Assembly: GCA_030867875.1 (NCBI GenBank)
Contig: JAOWCC010001589.1
Location: forward strand, 87,691,537-87,755,536
Reading direction: 5' to 3'
Source of the DNA: Actinernus sp. WN-2022
Lineage: Eukaryota > Cnidaria > Anthozoa > Actiniaria > Actinernidae
DNA: 64,000 nucleotides
Shown: positions 35,058 to 46,179 of the stretch, piece after piece
How the letters are laid out: each line of letters begins with the position of its first letter
Numbering within the stretch: position 1 is the first letter of the stretch
The notes under the pieces: model-generated
Databases searched by the model: none
Told to the model about the DNA's origin: nothing
The model's input: the letters and a program-made list of their open reading frames with translations, nothing else
Position numbers and translations under genes: made by a program

Positions 35058-35409
35058 AATTCGTTTGTAAACCCCCTTCCTCGATGATTTCTCGTCGAAG
35101 CTTTTCAAAATCTTCACCGAGGTTATTTTTCTTTATTTCCACGTCATCGTCTTTCACTTTTCCAATCCAAAAGGCCGGTAACTTTTTCTGGGAGACCCAA
35201 GCCGGGTGAAATGCTTTGAACACATCAGTACACTCGCGACCAGCCATGTACCTGATCGGTAACTCGCCTCCAGGGTGATGGTTGATCCATTTGCTGACAT
35301 CGTACACATCATCCTCGATTATGACCCAATAATCTCCTTTACTGCAGTGTTCTCGTACTTCTTCAGGAGTATAGGACTTCACGTTCTTTCTCTCAATGGC
35401 GAGCGACAT
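35058..35409 (-). CDS. front-end fatty acid desaturase, exon 1 (cytochrome b5 domain)
   Basis: The start ATG is at 35409; 117 codons plus one base end at donor GTAAGT. The domain is a fused cytochrome b5 that passes electrons to the di-iron desaturase centre. Haem ligands are H45 in the HPGG motif (residues 45-48) and H68 in FKAFHPAW. The end (FEKLRREIIEEGG) matches the linker found before the first membrane span in this family. An inverted CCAAT box (ATTGG at about 35523-35527, so CCAAT on the gene strand) lies about 115 bases upstream and may belong to the promoter. Total length of 455 residues fits the family's usual 440-460. Confidence 0.93.
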
Positions 35410-35745
35410 GTTCTAGCTTCAGATACGAAAAATAACAAGCCCGTCAATCCGGGATGGTTGATGCGGAGGGTGCGGACTCAGGGGAAAATCTTCATCAATC
35501 ATTACCCAATACTCGCATTCTGATTGGTGAGAGAAACAATAGAATGCAATTTTGTGAGCGGCTATTGGCTGCTTATTTACGACACATATTTTTGCGCGTT
35601 GTCATTGGACAAACACAATCATGTGAGTGTTAGAGCTGTTGCCTGCGCCTCCGGACTCAGGACGTTGAGCTCACCTGATTCTTACGTACGCCTGCACGAC
35701 CACCATGGATGTGTTTATACGTAAAAATTACTCAAGGAAGGCCAC

Positions 35746-35940
35746 AGGCGTACCAAGCTCATGTTACGAAAATATAACTGTATAAGGGTTTGTAAGGGAA
35801 GTAACGAGCTAAGTATTGGTTCCTGACACCTGAAGCGCCCTTTTGAAATCATGGTACATTAGCATAACAATTGTAATGTTTATCGACACGAAGTATCGCT
35901 ATATACTGCAAAATGTTTGAAGAAAAATGACTTACCTTGC
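35746..35940. repeat. left half of an AAGCTCATGTTACGAAAA-ended element
   Basis: Shares the end (CACAGGC...CCAAGCTCATGTTACG), GCATAACAATTGTAATGTTTAT and AATGACTTACCTTGCCAC with 37015-37196 and 56622-56769. Confidence 0.65.
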
Positions 35941-36000
35941 CACTGAGATGTTTTGTGTCATGTTTGGGTGGATTCAAACTACATGACACATGTACAGGGA

Positions 36001-36770
36001 GGGGGGGGGGGGGGGGGGGGGGTACTCCCTTATATGGCCTATACGGGTATGTGCCGCGGGATAGGGTATGGTTTTTGAGCTGCCGATGGATAGGGTATCC
36101 TTTTCACGGTTTTGGTCTGGGAAAGGGTATGGATTTTGATATACTTGTCGTTGGCGCCATGCTTAGGCCATCCCTAGTTTTTTTCTGTTTCTCATCGTCC
36201 GACCGACCCATTTTTGTGGCTTTTTGTAAAAATTAAAAATAAATTGGGGGGAGGGGTGGGGGTGAAGAAACCCTAAAAGAAAACTCAGGAATTGTCTACT
36301 GCCTTTATTTGTAATTCCATGTTTGTAACGTATACGGACGACGAAATCGATGGTTTCGTCGTCCATGTCTTGTAACCTCGCCTGTGCAACTGCACCTTAT
36401 TAGTTCCAGTCTCTCCGCGCACTTTTTATTATTAAAAAAAATGTTCTCACCCCGGACCGACCGACCCAATTTTTGAAAACCCCACCGATGAGAAACGGAA
36501 AAAAAATAGGGATGGCCTTAGCGCTCTATCGACCACATTTACAAAACAACGGCTTTCATAGTGTAATTTTAATTTAAAACTGTTCGGGATCTGGGATAGG
36601 GTATAGATTTTTTGCTTCAAGTCTGGGATAGGGTATACTATATTTTTGCTTCAAGTCTGGGATAGGATATGGTAAACAGCATTTTTAGGTCTGGGATAGG
36701 GTCAGGGTTTTGAGGTCTCGCGGCACACCCCTACTCAAAAATCTTCTGAGTGTCCCCCCCCGGAAGGCAT
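36001..36770 (+). repeat. poly-G to poly-C bounded GGGATAGGGTATGG repeat
   Basis: Starts with 22 G then TACTCCC, contains at least seven (GGGATAGGGTAT)-like words, and ends CACACCCCTACTC...CCCCCCCC. A diverged copy lies at 46180-46563. A MITE is nested inside. Confidence 0.75.
36166..36517. repeat. Harbinger-like MITE with TTA target duplication
   Basis: 352 bp; TIRs GGCCATCCCTA plus TTTCTGTTTCTCATCG and complement; TTA at 36163-36165 and 36518-36520. The 3-bp TTA duplication is typical of PIF/Harbinger. Confidence 0.85.
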
Positions 36771-36775
36771 CACAG

Positions 36776-36798
36776 TAATAATAATAATAATAATAACG
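36776..36798. repeat. TAA microsatellite
   Basis: Seven or so TAA units. Confidence 0.9.
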
Positions 36799-37014
36799 AT
36801 ATTTAGACAGGGTGCCCATATCTCCGAGGAGTTTTTTAATGGGCCCTGCGTAACATAACTAATAAATTAAAATAAAGTTTAAAGAGAATAGTTACAACTA
36901 ATTAATAACAATGATAAGTAAAAATTGATAAAAATGTATATACAATAAGAAATCTAAAAAGTTAAAAAGTAAAATGCGCTTTAAAATTGGCTAATGAGTT
37001 CGAATCTCGTATTT

Positions 37015-37196
37015 CGGATGGGTGACAAGGTAAGTCATTTTTATTCAAAAAAATTACAGTATTTCTGGCTAGAAGTACAAACCCTTATATTTCGTAATAT
37101 GAAATCATGGTTGGACATTAGCATAACAATTGTAATGTTTATCAACACGAAGTATCGCTTAAGTTCTATTTTCGTAACATGAGCTTGGGGCGCTTA
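37015..37196. repeat. AAGCTCATGTTACG-ended element, second copy
   Basis: Inverted partner of 35746-35940: begins GACAAGGTAAGTCATTTTTATTC and ends TTTTCGTAACATGAGCTTGG. Confidence 0.65.
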
Positions 37197-37376
37197 TGGG
37201 AAGGCCAAGCATTATTTCGGACAGTGAGTTCTCAGTCAGTTTACACAGGATTTCATATGAGTTACGGTACGGCATGAACTATGTCTATATTGTACCGTAA
37301 ATTTGATTGAAGTAGAAGAACAAAACAATATGTCACGGCATGCCATGCCCCTTCATCAAATTCCAGTCCTGGGCCC

Positions 37377-37500
37377 GGTTGTTCAAAGGGTGGATAACTT
37401 TATCCAGCCGATAAATCCTTATCCAGTGGATAAAATAAGCTAGTTTGGTTCAGATACTTATCCAATGGATAATGATTTATCCGCTGGATAAAGATTCACT
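37377..37500. repeat. GGATAA-rich MITE
   Basis: Starts CCCGGTTGTTCAAAGGGTGG. Same family as 16040-16165, truncated at the other end. Confidence 0.7.
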
Positions 37501-37579
37501 ATTGTTATTAGAAGCGAGAAGTCCAAGGACTATAGTAAAGCTGAAACAACGTGTATAGTTTTAAACGTACTATATATTT

Positions 37580-37690
37580 CGGCTGGGAGTACCATATCCC
37601 CGAGTTTGTAATCGAGTCCGAGTTAGAGTTGGAACCCGAGTTAGATTGAGTTGGAATCCGAGTTGGAATCCGAGTTGGAATCCGAGTTAG
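37580..37690. repeat. GAGTTGGAATCC 12-bp minisatellite
   Basis: About eight imperfect units. The reverse-complement array is at 41100-41220, and both start from CCATATCCCCGAGTTTG. Confidence 0.8.
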
Positions 37691-37774
37691 ATTCCGAGTT
37701 ATTAATGATTTTACCCTCGTTGTTTTGGAATATTCAGAATGGGCCTTTTGCAGTAGACGGCAAAAATACAATTT

Positions 37775-37975
37775 ATTTTTAAAAGGCACTTGTACGAAAT
37801 CGGTAGTATTATTAGCAAAACCTGTTTGTAAATGCTATTTTCTATCTCCAATCGATTGTCGCTCTTTCTAAACTGCGTATTTGAAGATTGTTTGGAGCTC
37901 AATTCATTCGTTACTAAAGTGATATATCAGAACACACTGTTTCCTACATTTCCTACAAAAGGCCTATTAAGATTG
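37775..37975 (+). repeat. dispersed repeat, copy A
   Basis: Shares AGCAAAACCTGTTTGTAAAT, CTCCAATCGATTGTCG and CTCAATTCATTCGTTA with 60705-60910, same orientation. Confidence 0.8.
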
Positions 37976-38224
37976 TAAAGTGCTCTTTCTTTCGTATTGT
38001 ATCATAGCCGATGAGACGCACATTACTAACGTGGCCCCAAATCAGATTGAAATATGCTCCCTGTAATTTTGCACAGTTTAAGGAGAATGACTGACAATCG
38101 GCCCTCTCTTTTGTCTTTTTTAATGAAACCAGGGACGTGGCACATGCTTATTCCACATTTTTTTAGCCTGCGGAAACAGCCGTCTTTGGGCGGGGAAAAA
38201 GTAATTTTGTGGATGAGCTCCTAA

Positions 38225-38480
38225 GATAATGAAGTAAATTGCAAAATAGAGCTGCGAGACTTATTCTTCTGATTGTAATACACAATATACCTGCTCACAA
38301 TCTAAACTCGATTTTTTGGGTTGGGAAAGGCTCATTGAAAGAAGAGCCAAGCAAAAAGCAATTATGATGTGTAAAGTCAGAAATACCTGTGCACCAGATT
38401 GTCAGCTCTCAGCTCTGTTCAGCACTATAGGGGAAACTGATCCTGCCACATGCTTGGTTAGCTGCAGAAACCGTCGTAAC
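38225..38480 (+). mobile_element. LINE RT C-terminal fragment
   Basis: One frame reads KLQNRAARLI, another GLGRLIERRAKQKAIMMCKV, both standard in the post-RT region of coral-type LINEs. A frameshift lies between. The hairpin-ended element follows 25 bases later. Confidence 0.7.
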
Positions 38481-38504
38481 CGTATAAGATGTTATAACTT
38501 TATT

Positions 38505-39530
38505 ATTCGGGCCAGGCCTTTGGCCGCCCGAGTCAAATTTCGCAAGTGTTTTTTATCCTTTATTTTTATAATTTTTTGTGTCGCGATATTTTACCGTTAA
38601 CCAATCCGATTGCACTGTTCACGTGGCGGCCATGTGACATTTTATCGACTTCCCGGGCCGTCAACCAATCAGCTCGCGTTTTTTTTACATTGCCATCGTT
38701 ACGTGAACTGCAGTCTGCAGGACGTGATTTTTTTCTAATTTAGATTTTGTTGTTGTTGTAAAATCACTGACAAGTTAGAATTTAAAAATAGGTAATTTGT
38801 CTCTACCAGCATGCTTATGTATAATACGTGTGTCAGTGGTGACATCACTCATTAGCATAAGGACCCACCTTCTCATAATTGTATTTCTTATTATGCCTTA
38901 TTACTATACATTTCCATCTACTTATGAGAAAATAAATGTTATTGTTGTTGTTGTTAGTAATGGCATCAAATATAGTAGTAAATGGCCCAATTCCTCATTT
39001 CTTGAATCTGACCGTTCCAGGTCAGCATCCGGCACTTTCACTCGGTCAGGAGCACAAGTACTTTTAAGAATTATTCGGTAACGAAAATTAATCTTGCTGC
39101 GACCCCAATGATAGGAAAAAAACGAGTGGAAATCACATGTGTCTTTGTGACCTGCCATTATAAGTTTTAGTCTCCTTCAATATGTAGAAAATAAAAGTTT
39201 TCATAATTCTAAAGATCCTCAAGGAACTAAATTGTGGCTAAATTGTGGCTAAAATGTACAGCATGTATGTATGTGTGTTGTGTGTGTTTATGGCTCTATC
39301 ATTTCCAAACCTGACCCGCCCTCCCCCCCACCTCCCCGCCCCCCTTGCCGGGCATTTGACATTTGTAGTCCCATTATATATAAATTATCACAAGAGTATC
39401 AGTAGTGAACCAATTCTCTGACTCCCCTAGCACAAACCATGTATGACAAAATATGCTAGAATTCTATGTATTCAATACCTAGGCCTAGATGGCCCGAGTT
39501 CAGGCCACTCAGGGCCTCTTGTTGACCAAT
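38505..39530 (+). mobile_element. hairpin-ended element, short copy
   Basis: Starts with terminal hairpin 3 (38505-38533), then CGCAAGTGTTTT and CCAATCCGATTG. The middle block 38955-39150 (GGCATCAAATATAGTAGTAA onward) and the end block 39370-39530 (GGCCACTCAGGGCCTCTTGTT) both occur, in the same order, in the inverted 2.8-kb copy at 60484-63300. It is therefore probably an internally deleted version. Confidence 0.65.
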
Positions 39531-39639
39531 ATAGTACATTGACCATAGAAGGGACTTGCTAGCAGTCTATGAAGCTAGAAGTACGTAGCACAAAACTCGC
39601 GTAGAACCTCAAATGTGGAATCCCTATATTCACAATCAT

Positions 39640-39900
39640 TATGATATTTGTTAATGCTCTGTTAATTCATGCGTACCAGTTTAAAGGGTCATTTGCTAAA
39701 TCCCGCCGAACCTTTATTGAAAATATGGTCGCTACTGCCGCATGCTAGGCGGGCTTTAATACTGATAGTTTTGGCTACTTAGCTCGATTAGTTTCTGGTT
39801 ATACCCAGCACCTTTCTTATCGGAATCTTTCATTTTCTCTTTTTATATTTGTATTAAATTCTCGGTACAAATAAACGACTGATTGATTGATTGATTGATC
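39640..39900 (+). repeat. LINE-like 3' tail
   Basis: Ends AATAAACGACTGATTGATTG, a GATT-repeat tail like that at 10150-10170. No coding part remains. Confidence 0.5.
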
Positions 39901-40001
39901 ATAAGTGCTGTTTGACACAGTGTGTCAGTTGTTTAAAGGTGTGAGAGGCTCCTATGCCTTGTTGAATGCTCTATTGTCCTTCCAAAACAATTATATGATC
40001 G

Positions 40002-40015
<14 letters not shown>

Positions 40016-40034
<19 letters not shown>
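40016..40034. repeat. TA then GA microsatellite
   Basis: TATATATATA followed by about nine AG dinucleotides. Confidence 0.85.
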
Positions 40035-40399
40035 GGTGCAAGGGGGGTCTGATCACGTTTCACACAACAGGAAATTAAATGCCCATTCAGTCACGATGAC
40101 TGGATAATAAAATGGCCATTTCACGAGGAAAAGAGCCTGCGAACGAGGTTGTCTGCGTCGCTTACGGGATTAGCGTTATTTGAAAACAGATGAAATCGAC
40201 ATTTGCCGGAAATCACAATTAACGGTAAATTAATTACTCAATTCACGAACACAATAAAAGGCAATTCACGGGTCTCGGAAATTAAATAAATCACGATTCA
40301 CTGGCAAATAAACAGCCGTTTCACAGTTAACGAAAAAATAAATAGCTTTTACCACCCTCTATATAGGGGCATCTTAGTTCCTTTATACCACCCTCATCA

Positions 40400-41030
40400 G
40401 TGTCTCATCTACGATGGTCGAGAGCGGCCATCAAAAGTCAAATTGCATTAGGGCAGAAACTCAAGCAGAGTTTTCGCTTTGAACACTTTTGATTTGAGCA
40501 CTTTCGCTTTATCAAATTTTAATTTTGCCTTATCGGGTTTCGCTTTGAGCACTAACTATCTTCTTCCCCTCTCTCCATTCTCGTTCTCCTTCTCCTCTAC
40601 CGCCTCCCCACTCACAAGGTAAACAAGGCAAAATACATTTAAAACTGTAGCCACAGGAAGCCCAAAACCAATTTGGAGGATGGTAAACCTGTGCTTACCG
40701 TTCCCAAAATGAGTGAGTCCTGGAGAAGAGCCCAGACCTTTTTCGTACGTCGCGTTTGTGCACTTCGGTTTTGGCTGCCCTCGGCCACGCTAGCAGTGCC
40801 AAAAGTGAAAATGCTGAAATTGAAAGTGCTCAAAGCGAAACTCGATAAAGCTAAAGTGCCCAAAGCGAAACTCGATAAGGCAAAAGTACACTACTGCTCA
40901 AAGCGAAATTCGATAAAGCGTAAGTGCTCAAATCAAAAGTGCTCAAAGCGAAATTGCTCAAAGCAAAACTCTTAACGTTTGAATTGTTGTAATTCGACTT
41001 TTGATTACCGCCCTCGTACTCATCGGCTGC
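40400..41030. repeat. foldback element with GCTCAAAGCGAAA repeats
   Basis: The right arm (40800-40975) holds imperfect GTGCTCAAAGCGAAACTCG units. The left arm (40455-40555) holds their complements. The outer parts also pair (ATCAAAAGTCAAATT and complement). Confidence 0.75.
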
Positions 41031-41099
41031 ATACTGACCCCGGGGATAATGGAAAACCTTTCAGACCGTTATCAATCAAAGCCGGCTAAAATTCCAAAT

Positions 41100-41220
41100 T
41101 TCGCTACTGTAAACGCCGAATCTAACTCGAATTCTAACTTGGAAACTAACTCGGAATCTAACTCGGATTCCAACTCGAGTCTGACTCTAACTCGGACTCG
41201 ATTCCAAACTCGGGGATATG
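41100..41220. repeat. 12-bp minisatellite, inverted array
   Basis: Complement of the array at 37580-37690, about ten imperfect units such as AACTCGGATTCC. Confidence 0.8.
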
Positions 41221-41490
41221 GGATTCCAAACTAGCCTTCTTCAGGTACTAGATGTTGTAAGTAGAGAGTTCTAAAATAGGGGGTTACAATATATAGGATT
41301 TCACAATATATAGGATTTCACAATATGTAAATAGGAAGTGACGCAATGGAACGGATACTGGTAAGAAATGATGAAATAATAAAGTGATGTAGATAAGGTA
41401 AATAAAGGAAGGTAACAAATAACGATAAACTAATGGTGCAAAAAACTAATACAATGTGAATAGATGAATAGGAAATAAGGTGAAAGTGAG

Positions 41491-41970
41491 CTAGGTTTCA
41501 TCACGTCTATTGATGCCATGAGGTTCAAGTGTTTTGGCCTTGTCTATAAGGTAGGATTCTCTGGCTTTACGAATCGAGTCTCGTGAGGAATGCATGAGTT
41601 CTAAGGGAATGAGTTGCATGTTAGTTTTAGAATGGTTAGGGTTAGAAAGAAAATGTTCTGCAACAGTGGAGGGTTTAGACTTAATGTTAGCTTTGTCAAC
41701 TGATCGTCTATGTTCGTTGAATCTGTCTTTGAGGCGTCGTTTGGTTTCACCTATGTATTGGAGGTGACAGAGATTACATTGTACCATGTATATTAAATTT
41801 TTAGAGTTACAAGTGATATGCGAATGGATTAAACGGGTTTCACCTGTGGAATGGAAAGTGTATTGTTTAAGACCGTTGACGATGTAGGGGCAAGTGGCAC
41901 AATTTTGCCCGCAACGGAATGAGCCAAGTGGGAGTGTGCGTGTGGAATGATTAGTAGAACGAGAGGAAAG
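41491..41970 (-). pseudogene. GIY-YIG endonuclease part of the Penelope-like element
   Basis: The open frame from about 41970 first gives a Cys-rich linker (C-x3-C-x2-C, RCGQNCATCP). It then gives the GIY-YIG domain with MVQCNLCHLQYIGETKRRLK, holding the conserved Tyr-Ile-Gly and the following Arg-rich helix, then RFNEHRR. This nuclease nicks target DNA for priming in Penelope-like elements. It is out of frame with the RT upstream. Confidence 0.88.
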
Positions 41971-43049
41971 CTAACAAAAACGTTTTTGCAACGATCGGAT
42001 GAAAGTAGTATATTAAGATGTTTGTGAATTATACGAGAAATGTTAGGAAGTGCTGGGTTATAAGTGGTAATGAATGGTATACGTTGTGAGTTTTGCGAAC
42101 GTTTAGTATGTAACGCGTCGTTACGAGCAATGTCAGCAGCGCGCTTTATTTGTCTGTTAAGAATTGTGCGGTTATAACCTCGTTGAAGGAGATAAGTTTT
42201 CAATTCGTTAGTGCGGAGTTTAAAAGCGTTGTCGTTAGAGCAAATGCGGCGGAGACGGAGAGCTAAACTAAAAGGGATAGCTTGTTTAGTGTGCAAGGGA
42301 TGGCAAGAGGAGTTAAGAAGATATTGGTGTTTATCAGTGGGTTTAGTGTAAAGGTCAGTTTCAATGTAACCGTCACGCAAGGAAACGGTTACGTCAAGAA
42401 ATGGTACATGAGTAAATGAATGTGATGAGGTGAACTTGATAGTGGGATGAAGATTATTAAGAAAATCAATGAAAGTGTATAAATGATCTTGACCCTCGGT
42501 CCAGATCATGAAAATGTCATCAATGTATCTTAACCAAGTGTGTGGTATGTAAGGAGCCTGAGAAAGGGCGTTATTTTCAAATTTACCGAGGAATAAATTA
42601 GCAAAAGAAGGAGCCATTCTAGTAGCCATGGCTGTGCCATGAATCTGGAGGTAATGTGTGTTGTTAAAAGAGAAATTATTCATAGAGAGGATCATGCGTA
42701 TTAAGTCACAAAGTGTATTAGTAGGAATATCTTTGTTAATACGAGTTTGTAGGAAATGATGACATGCATCAATACCATCTTTATGGGGAATGTTAGTATA
42801 CAAGGATGATACATCTAGAGTTACGAGAATGGCATTATCAGGAAGCTTACCAAGGATAAGGAGTTTATTAAGAAAATCAGTGGTGTCTTTAATGTATGAA
42901 GGGAGAGAAGAGACAAGAGGTTTGAGATAAAAATCGACGAACTCAGAAATGCGTTCAGTGGGATGGCTGTTAGATGAAATTGATGGGGCGTCCCGGATTA
43001 CCAGTTTTATGTATTTTGGGTAAAATGTAGAAACGGCCAGGTTTAGCAT
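41829..43049 (-). pseudogene. reverse transcriptase core of the Penelope-like element
   Basis: A 406-codon frame, of which the last ~50 codons run in the wrong frame after the break near 41970. Motifs: LVTLDVSSLYTNIPH (RT motif A region), GTAMATRMAPSFANLFLGKF, the active site YIDD in RYIDDIFMIW, and FLDVTVSL with DLYTKPTDKHQYL, the signature end of Penelope RTs related to telomerase. The catalytic Asp pair is intact. The 5' part of the RT (IKPADKG-type block) sits in a different frame at 43230-42970. Confidence 0.92.
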
Positions 43050-43829
43050 TAGTATGTATGAGGTACTGTTTAATTTTAGCGTCGATTAAGTTCTCATTAG
43101 ACATGCGATGGACATAGAAAGTAATACGTTTTTGTATGTCGTTAGTAATATCTGCGTCGAGTTGTTTGTAGAATTTAGTGTCACTAAGTTGTCGGTTACA
43201 TTCGTTGATGTACCAGGTTTTGTCCATCACGACAGTACCAGAGCCTTTGTCAGCGGGTTTGATTAGTCTTGTCGTTTAGTAAGTTGACGTATGGCTTGGC
43301 GTTCGAGTGTGGATAAGTTATCGGAGATGTGATTAGGTTTAGTAGTAATATCCTGTTCAATAGCGTTTAAGAAAGCATTTAAGGCAGGTTCCCTGTCTAC
43401 AGGGGGAGTCCATGAACTTCTGTTATGGAATGGGTTACGGGGGGTGGGATCAGAGCTGTAGTCGTGAAAAAATTCAGCGAGTCGCATGCGTCGAGCAAAG
43501 TCGTTAAAATCAGCTGCTACTTCCGGCCAGTTGATGCGTTGTGGTGTAGGGCAAAAGGTTAAGCCACGAGATAGAACTAAAGTTTCTTCATTAGAGAGTG
43601 GTGTATTACATAAATTAATGACAGCAGTGGTATCTAGTCTAATATTGATCTTTTTGTTTTTACGTCGATTGCGTTTTTTGTACGTGTTATTAACAGGAGT
43701 AAGTATGGGTGAATTATTTCTAGGAGTAACGTTAGTACGATTATGCCGTGTATAATTGTTAGTCATGATATTATGATTATATTTATTAGTTCTTCTATAG
43801 GAGAGGGTAGACTCGAGAGATAAAGTCAT
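42970..43829 (-). pseudogene. N-terminal region and RT start of the Penelope-like element
   Basis: Two frames: 43829-43263, basic and Asn/Arg-rich with a NWPEVAADFNDFARRMRLAE stretch common to Penelope proteins, and 43230-42970, with GRFYILPKIHKTGNPGRPI (RT finger motif). A frameshift near 43265 separates them and another near 42990 separates the second from the RT core. Confidence 0.85.
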
Positions 43830-43960
43830 GGAATCAAGTTTATGTATAAAAAAAGTAAATGTTTCAGGAGTACAAACTTTACGTAATTGTTCCTTGTGAT
43901 GACAAAGTTCTGTTTCTAGAGATTTTATTTTCTTGTTTATACATTCTCTACGCAGTAACT

Positions 43961-45771
43961 TGAGGTGTCGGTGAGCGGTAGAGCAAACAATGTTATTCCA
44001 ATGTTATTCCAATGTTATTGCTGCCGCAGCGAGCGAGCCTGAAGCGAGCGAGCAAGGCAGCAGTTCTAATCTGTAAGCGGGTCCAAATCTCGATTTCTTT
44101 TTTTACCACAATGCATCACTTCTATTGTCTTTTTTGTACCACACTGCTTTGCACGGATCGTCACGTGACATTACACAAGGTGGAATCTGCATTGTTCTTT
44201 AATGCATTTCTGTGTATACGAGTCCTTGTATAATCATGAATTTGTTGACGTGTAGACGAACCCTGTGTGAACTATCACTTTCCAAAGAGCAAGATCTCTC
44301 CTGTTATCAAGATGGTGAGCAGCAACTAATTTCCTTCTATTGGCCTTCCGATAAAGTCAAGCAGCTGGTTCAAAACACAATTAGCATTTACAATTACATT
44401 CTCAATTACAGTTGATTTCCAGTGTTTAAACTTCACCGGGGAGAACATCAGTTTTTTTGTGCCGGTAATCTTAAGAAAATGTCGGGAATTGGTAGGCTCA
44501 GGGAATTTCCCGGAGATCGTTGATATGTCGGGACAAAATGAAAATAAATCGGGACAATTTTTGAGATACACACCACAGCTCAAACAGGATTCAGTCCTTG
44601 GCATTTTTATCACTCAGTAACTGATAATTTTCCTGCCAAAGTGCTACTGTAGGTTCTCTTCTAATACACTTCCTTAACTGAGCGGAGCAGCATTCACTCC
44701 CTGTAAGGTATACTAGTTATTATGCTTATTATTATATATTTCAAATATTTCAACACTTTCAAAAACATTTTCAGGCCATTTCAAAACCGTCGTTGAACCG
44801 ATGTTGAAACCGTCAAGACAGTCCCCCAGCCAAGGTAATGCGCAATGTGCAGGATTCAAGGCATTTCAGAAACAAGCCGTCGACGGAAGGAGAAGGAAAC
44901 TTCTTGCATTGCGCATTTTATTTTTATGTGCATGTAGATATTTCGGCTAAACAATATTTTTTAGCAAATTCACATTATTTTATCTTGCCGTTTTTCTTTT
45001 TGTTTTGTGTGCTTTTGCATGTCTTCCGGCTGCGCTTGGAGCAAGCTGCTTAGATAAAACCCCAAATCGATCAGTTCTACATATTAAGGATAAAATACTT
45101 TTCATTTTGGAAATATAAGCCTTTCTCAAAGTCCTTCTTAGCCTGATTTTCAGACGGTACGAGGTCGTCCACTCACTTCCTCCCCCTCCCTGTCTGATCG
45201 ACTTCACAGACTTTCATGTTCCTGACGTCATAATGCCAACCAATCAGAGCGAACTTTACATTTTTGGCAAAGTCTGGAATTTAAGGAATGTGCTCGCATA
45301 TTTTTCTGAATGGCGTTGGGGAAGAACTTGAGCAGTGTGTCGGCTTTGGTAAATCACTAATCTTCCTCCGCTTATAAATCTCATGCATTTAATAGATCTC
45401 AAACATTATCCTAGGTTTTTGGCTTTTAGAAGTCCAAATATTTCATGAAATATTATGATTTTTCTGCAGGAGTGAACACACATACTGAGTATGTTATGAA
45501 AAAAGTTTCATGGCACTTGGGTGAATAATTTTGTTTTCAGAATTATGAACACACTTCCGTAAGTTCACGTATGGCAATGGCATCTAAACTTTGCACAAAA
45601 AGTCCGGTTAAAACAATCTCTGATACCAAAAAACCTACACTAGGACAACTTTAGGGTCTTGTGTAACTAATCGGCATACATATCAAGCTTCAAAACGTTT
45701 TAAAAATAAAAGTAAAATCATAAAAGTTCTAAGTTACGAGTAATGTATCAGTCAATTCCAAACCCGTGCAT
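43961..45771. other. spacer, no supported gene
   Basis: Starts with three CAATGTTATTC units (about 43985-44020). A fragment near 45145-45250 (AGCCTGATTTTCAGACG, then CCTGACGTCATAATGCC) resembles the 56.9-kb foldback family. No coding region supported. Confidence 0.45.
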
Positions 45772-45900
45772 CCCCCCCCCCCCCCCCGCCGGGCCACCCT
45801 CGGACACTTGATCAGAGGCTTGCTCCCGAGGGTGGGGAATTTGACGAGTATCTAAGCCCTCAGGGGCGGGCATTTGACAAACAGTGGGGGTGGGGGTGGG
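45772..45900. repeat. poly-C headed GGGCATTTGAC repeat
   Basis: 16 C, then three words of GG(G)CATTTGA(C/T) or GGGGAATTTGACG. A relative is at 39315-39365. Confidence 0.6.
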
Positions 45901-45964
45901 GCATTTGATCGGTGTTCAAAAAAAACATTCTTTCTGTCTACAAATTCGCATCGCTCGCGTCGAA

Positions 45965-46065
45965 ATGGCGAACGTACGTGTCTTCGAGGAATTCCAGGAT
46001 AATGATTGCGTATTTGTAGAGGCTTCAGAGAGTAAACCTGCCAAATTTGAAGGCCACTTTCAGAG
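45965..46065 (+). CDS. candidate first exon
   Basis: An ATG in context GAAATGGCG opens 33 codons plus two bases (MANVRVFEEFQDNDCVFVEA and on) and ends at a donor (CAGAG then GTAAAT, donor at 46066), phase 2. No matching downstream exon was recognised before the repeats. It lies between two repeat units, so it may be a stranded exon of a copied gene. Family unknown. Confidence 0.3.
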
Positions 46066-46179
46066 GTAAATTCCCGGGGGTAAATTGCTTATGTTTAAAC
46101 CTATTAAACGTTTAGCTTCATGAACTTTGACCGACTGCGTGATATTAAGTGCGTGACAAGATTTGTGATAAGTTGAATT

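Larger units (their letters stand above)
41480..43960 (-). mobile_element. Penelope-like retroelement, frameshifted
   Basis: Minus-strand element with, in order, an N-terminal basic region, a Penelope-type RT and a GIY-YIG endonuclease. The frame is broken at about 43265, 42990 and 41970, so no intact protein is made. The terminal repeats are not resolved. Confidence 0.9.

Noticed and set aside
44326..44613. 95-codon minus-strand frame with scattered Cys
   Set aside because: No consistent zinc-binding spacing and no splice signals; not supported.
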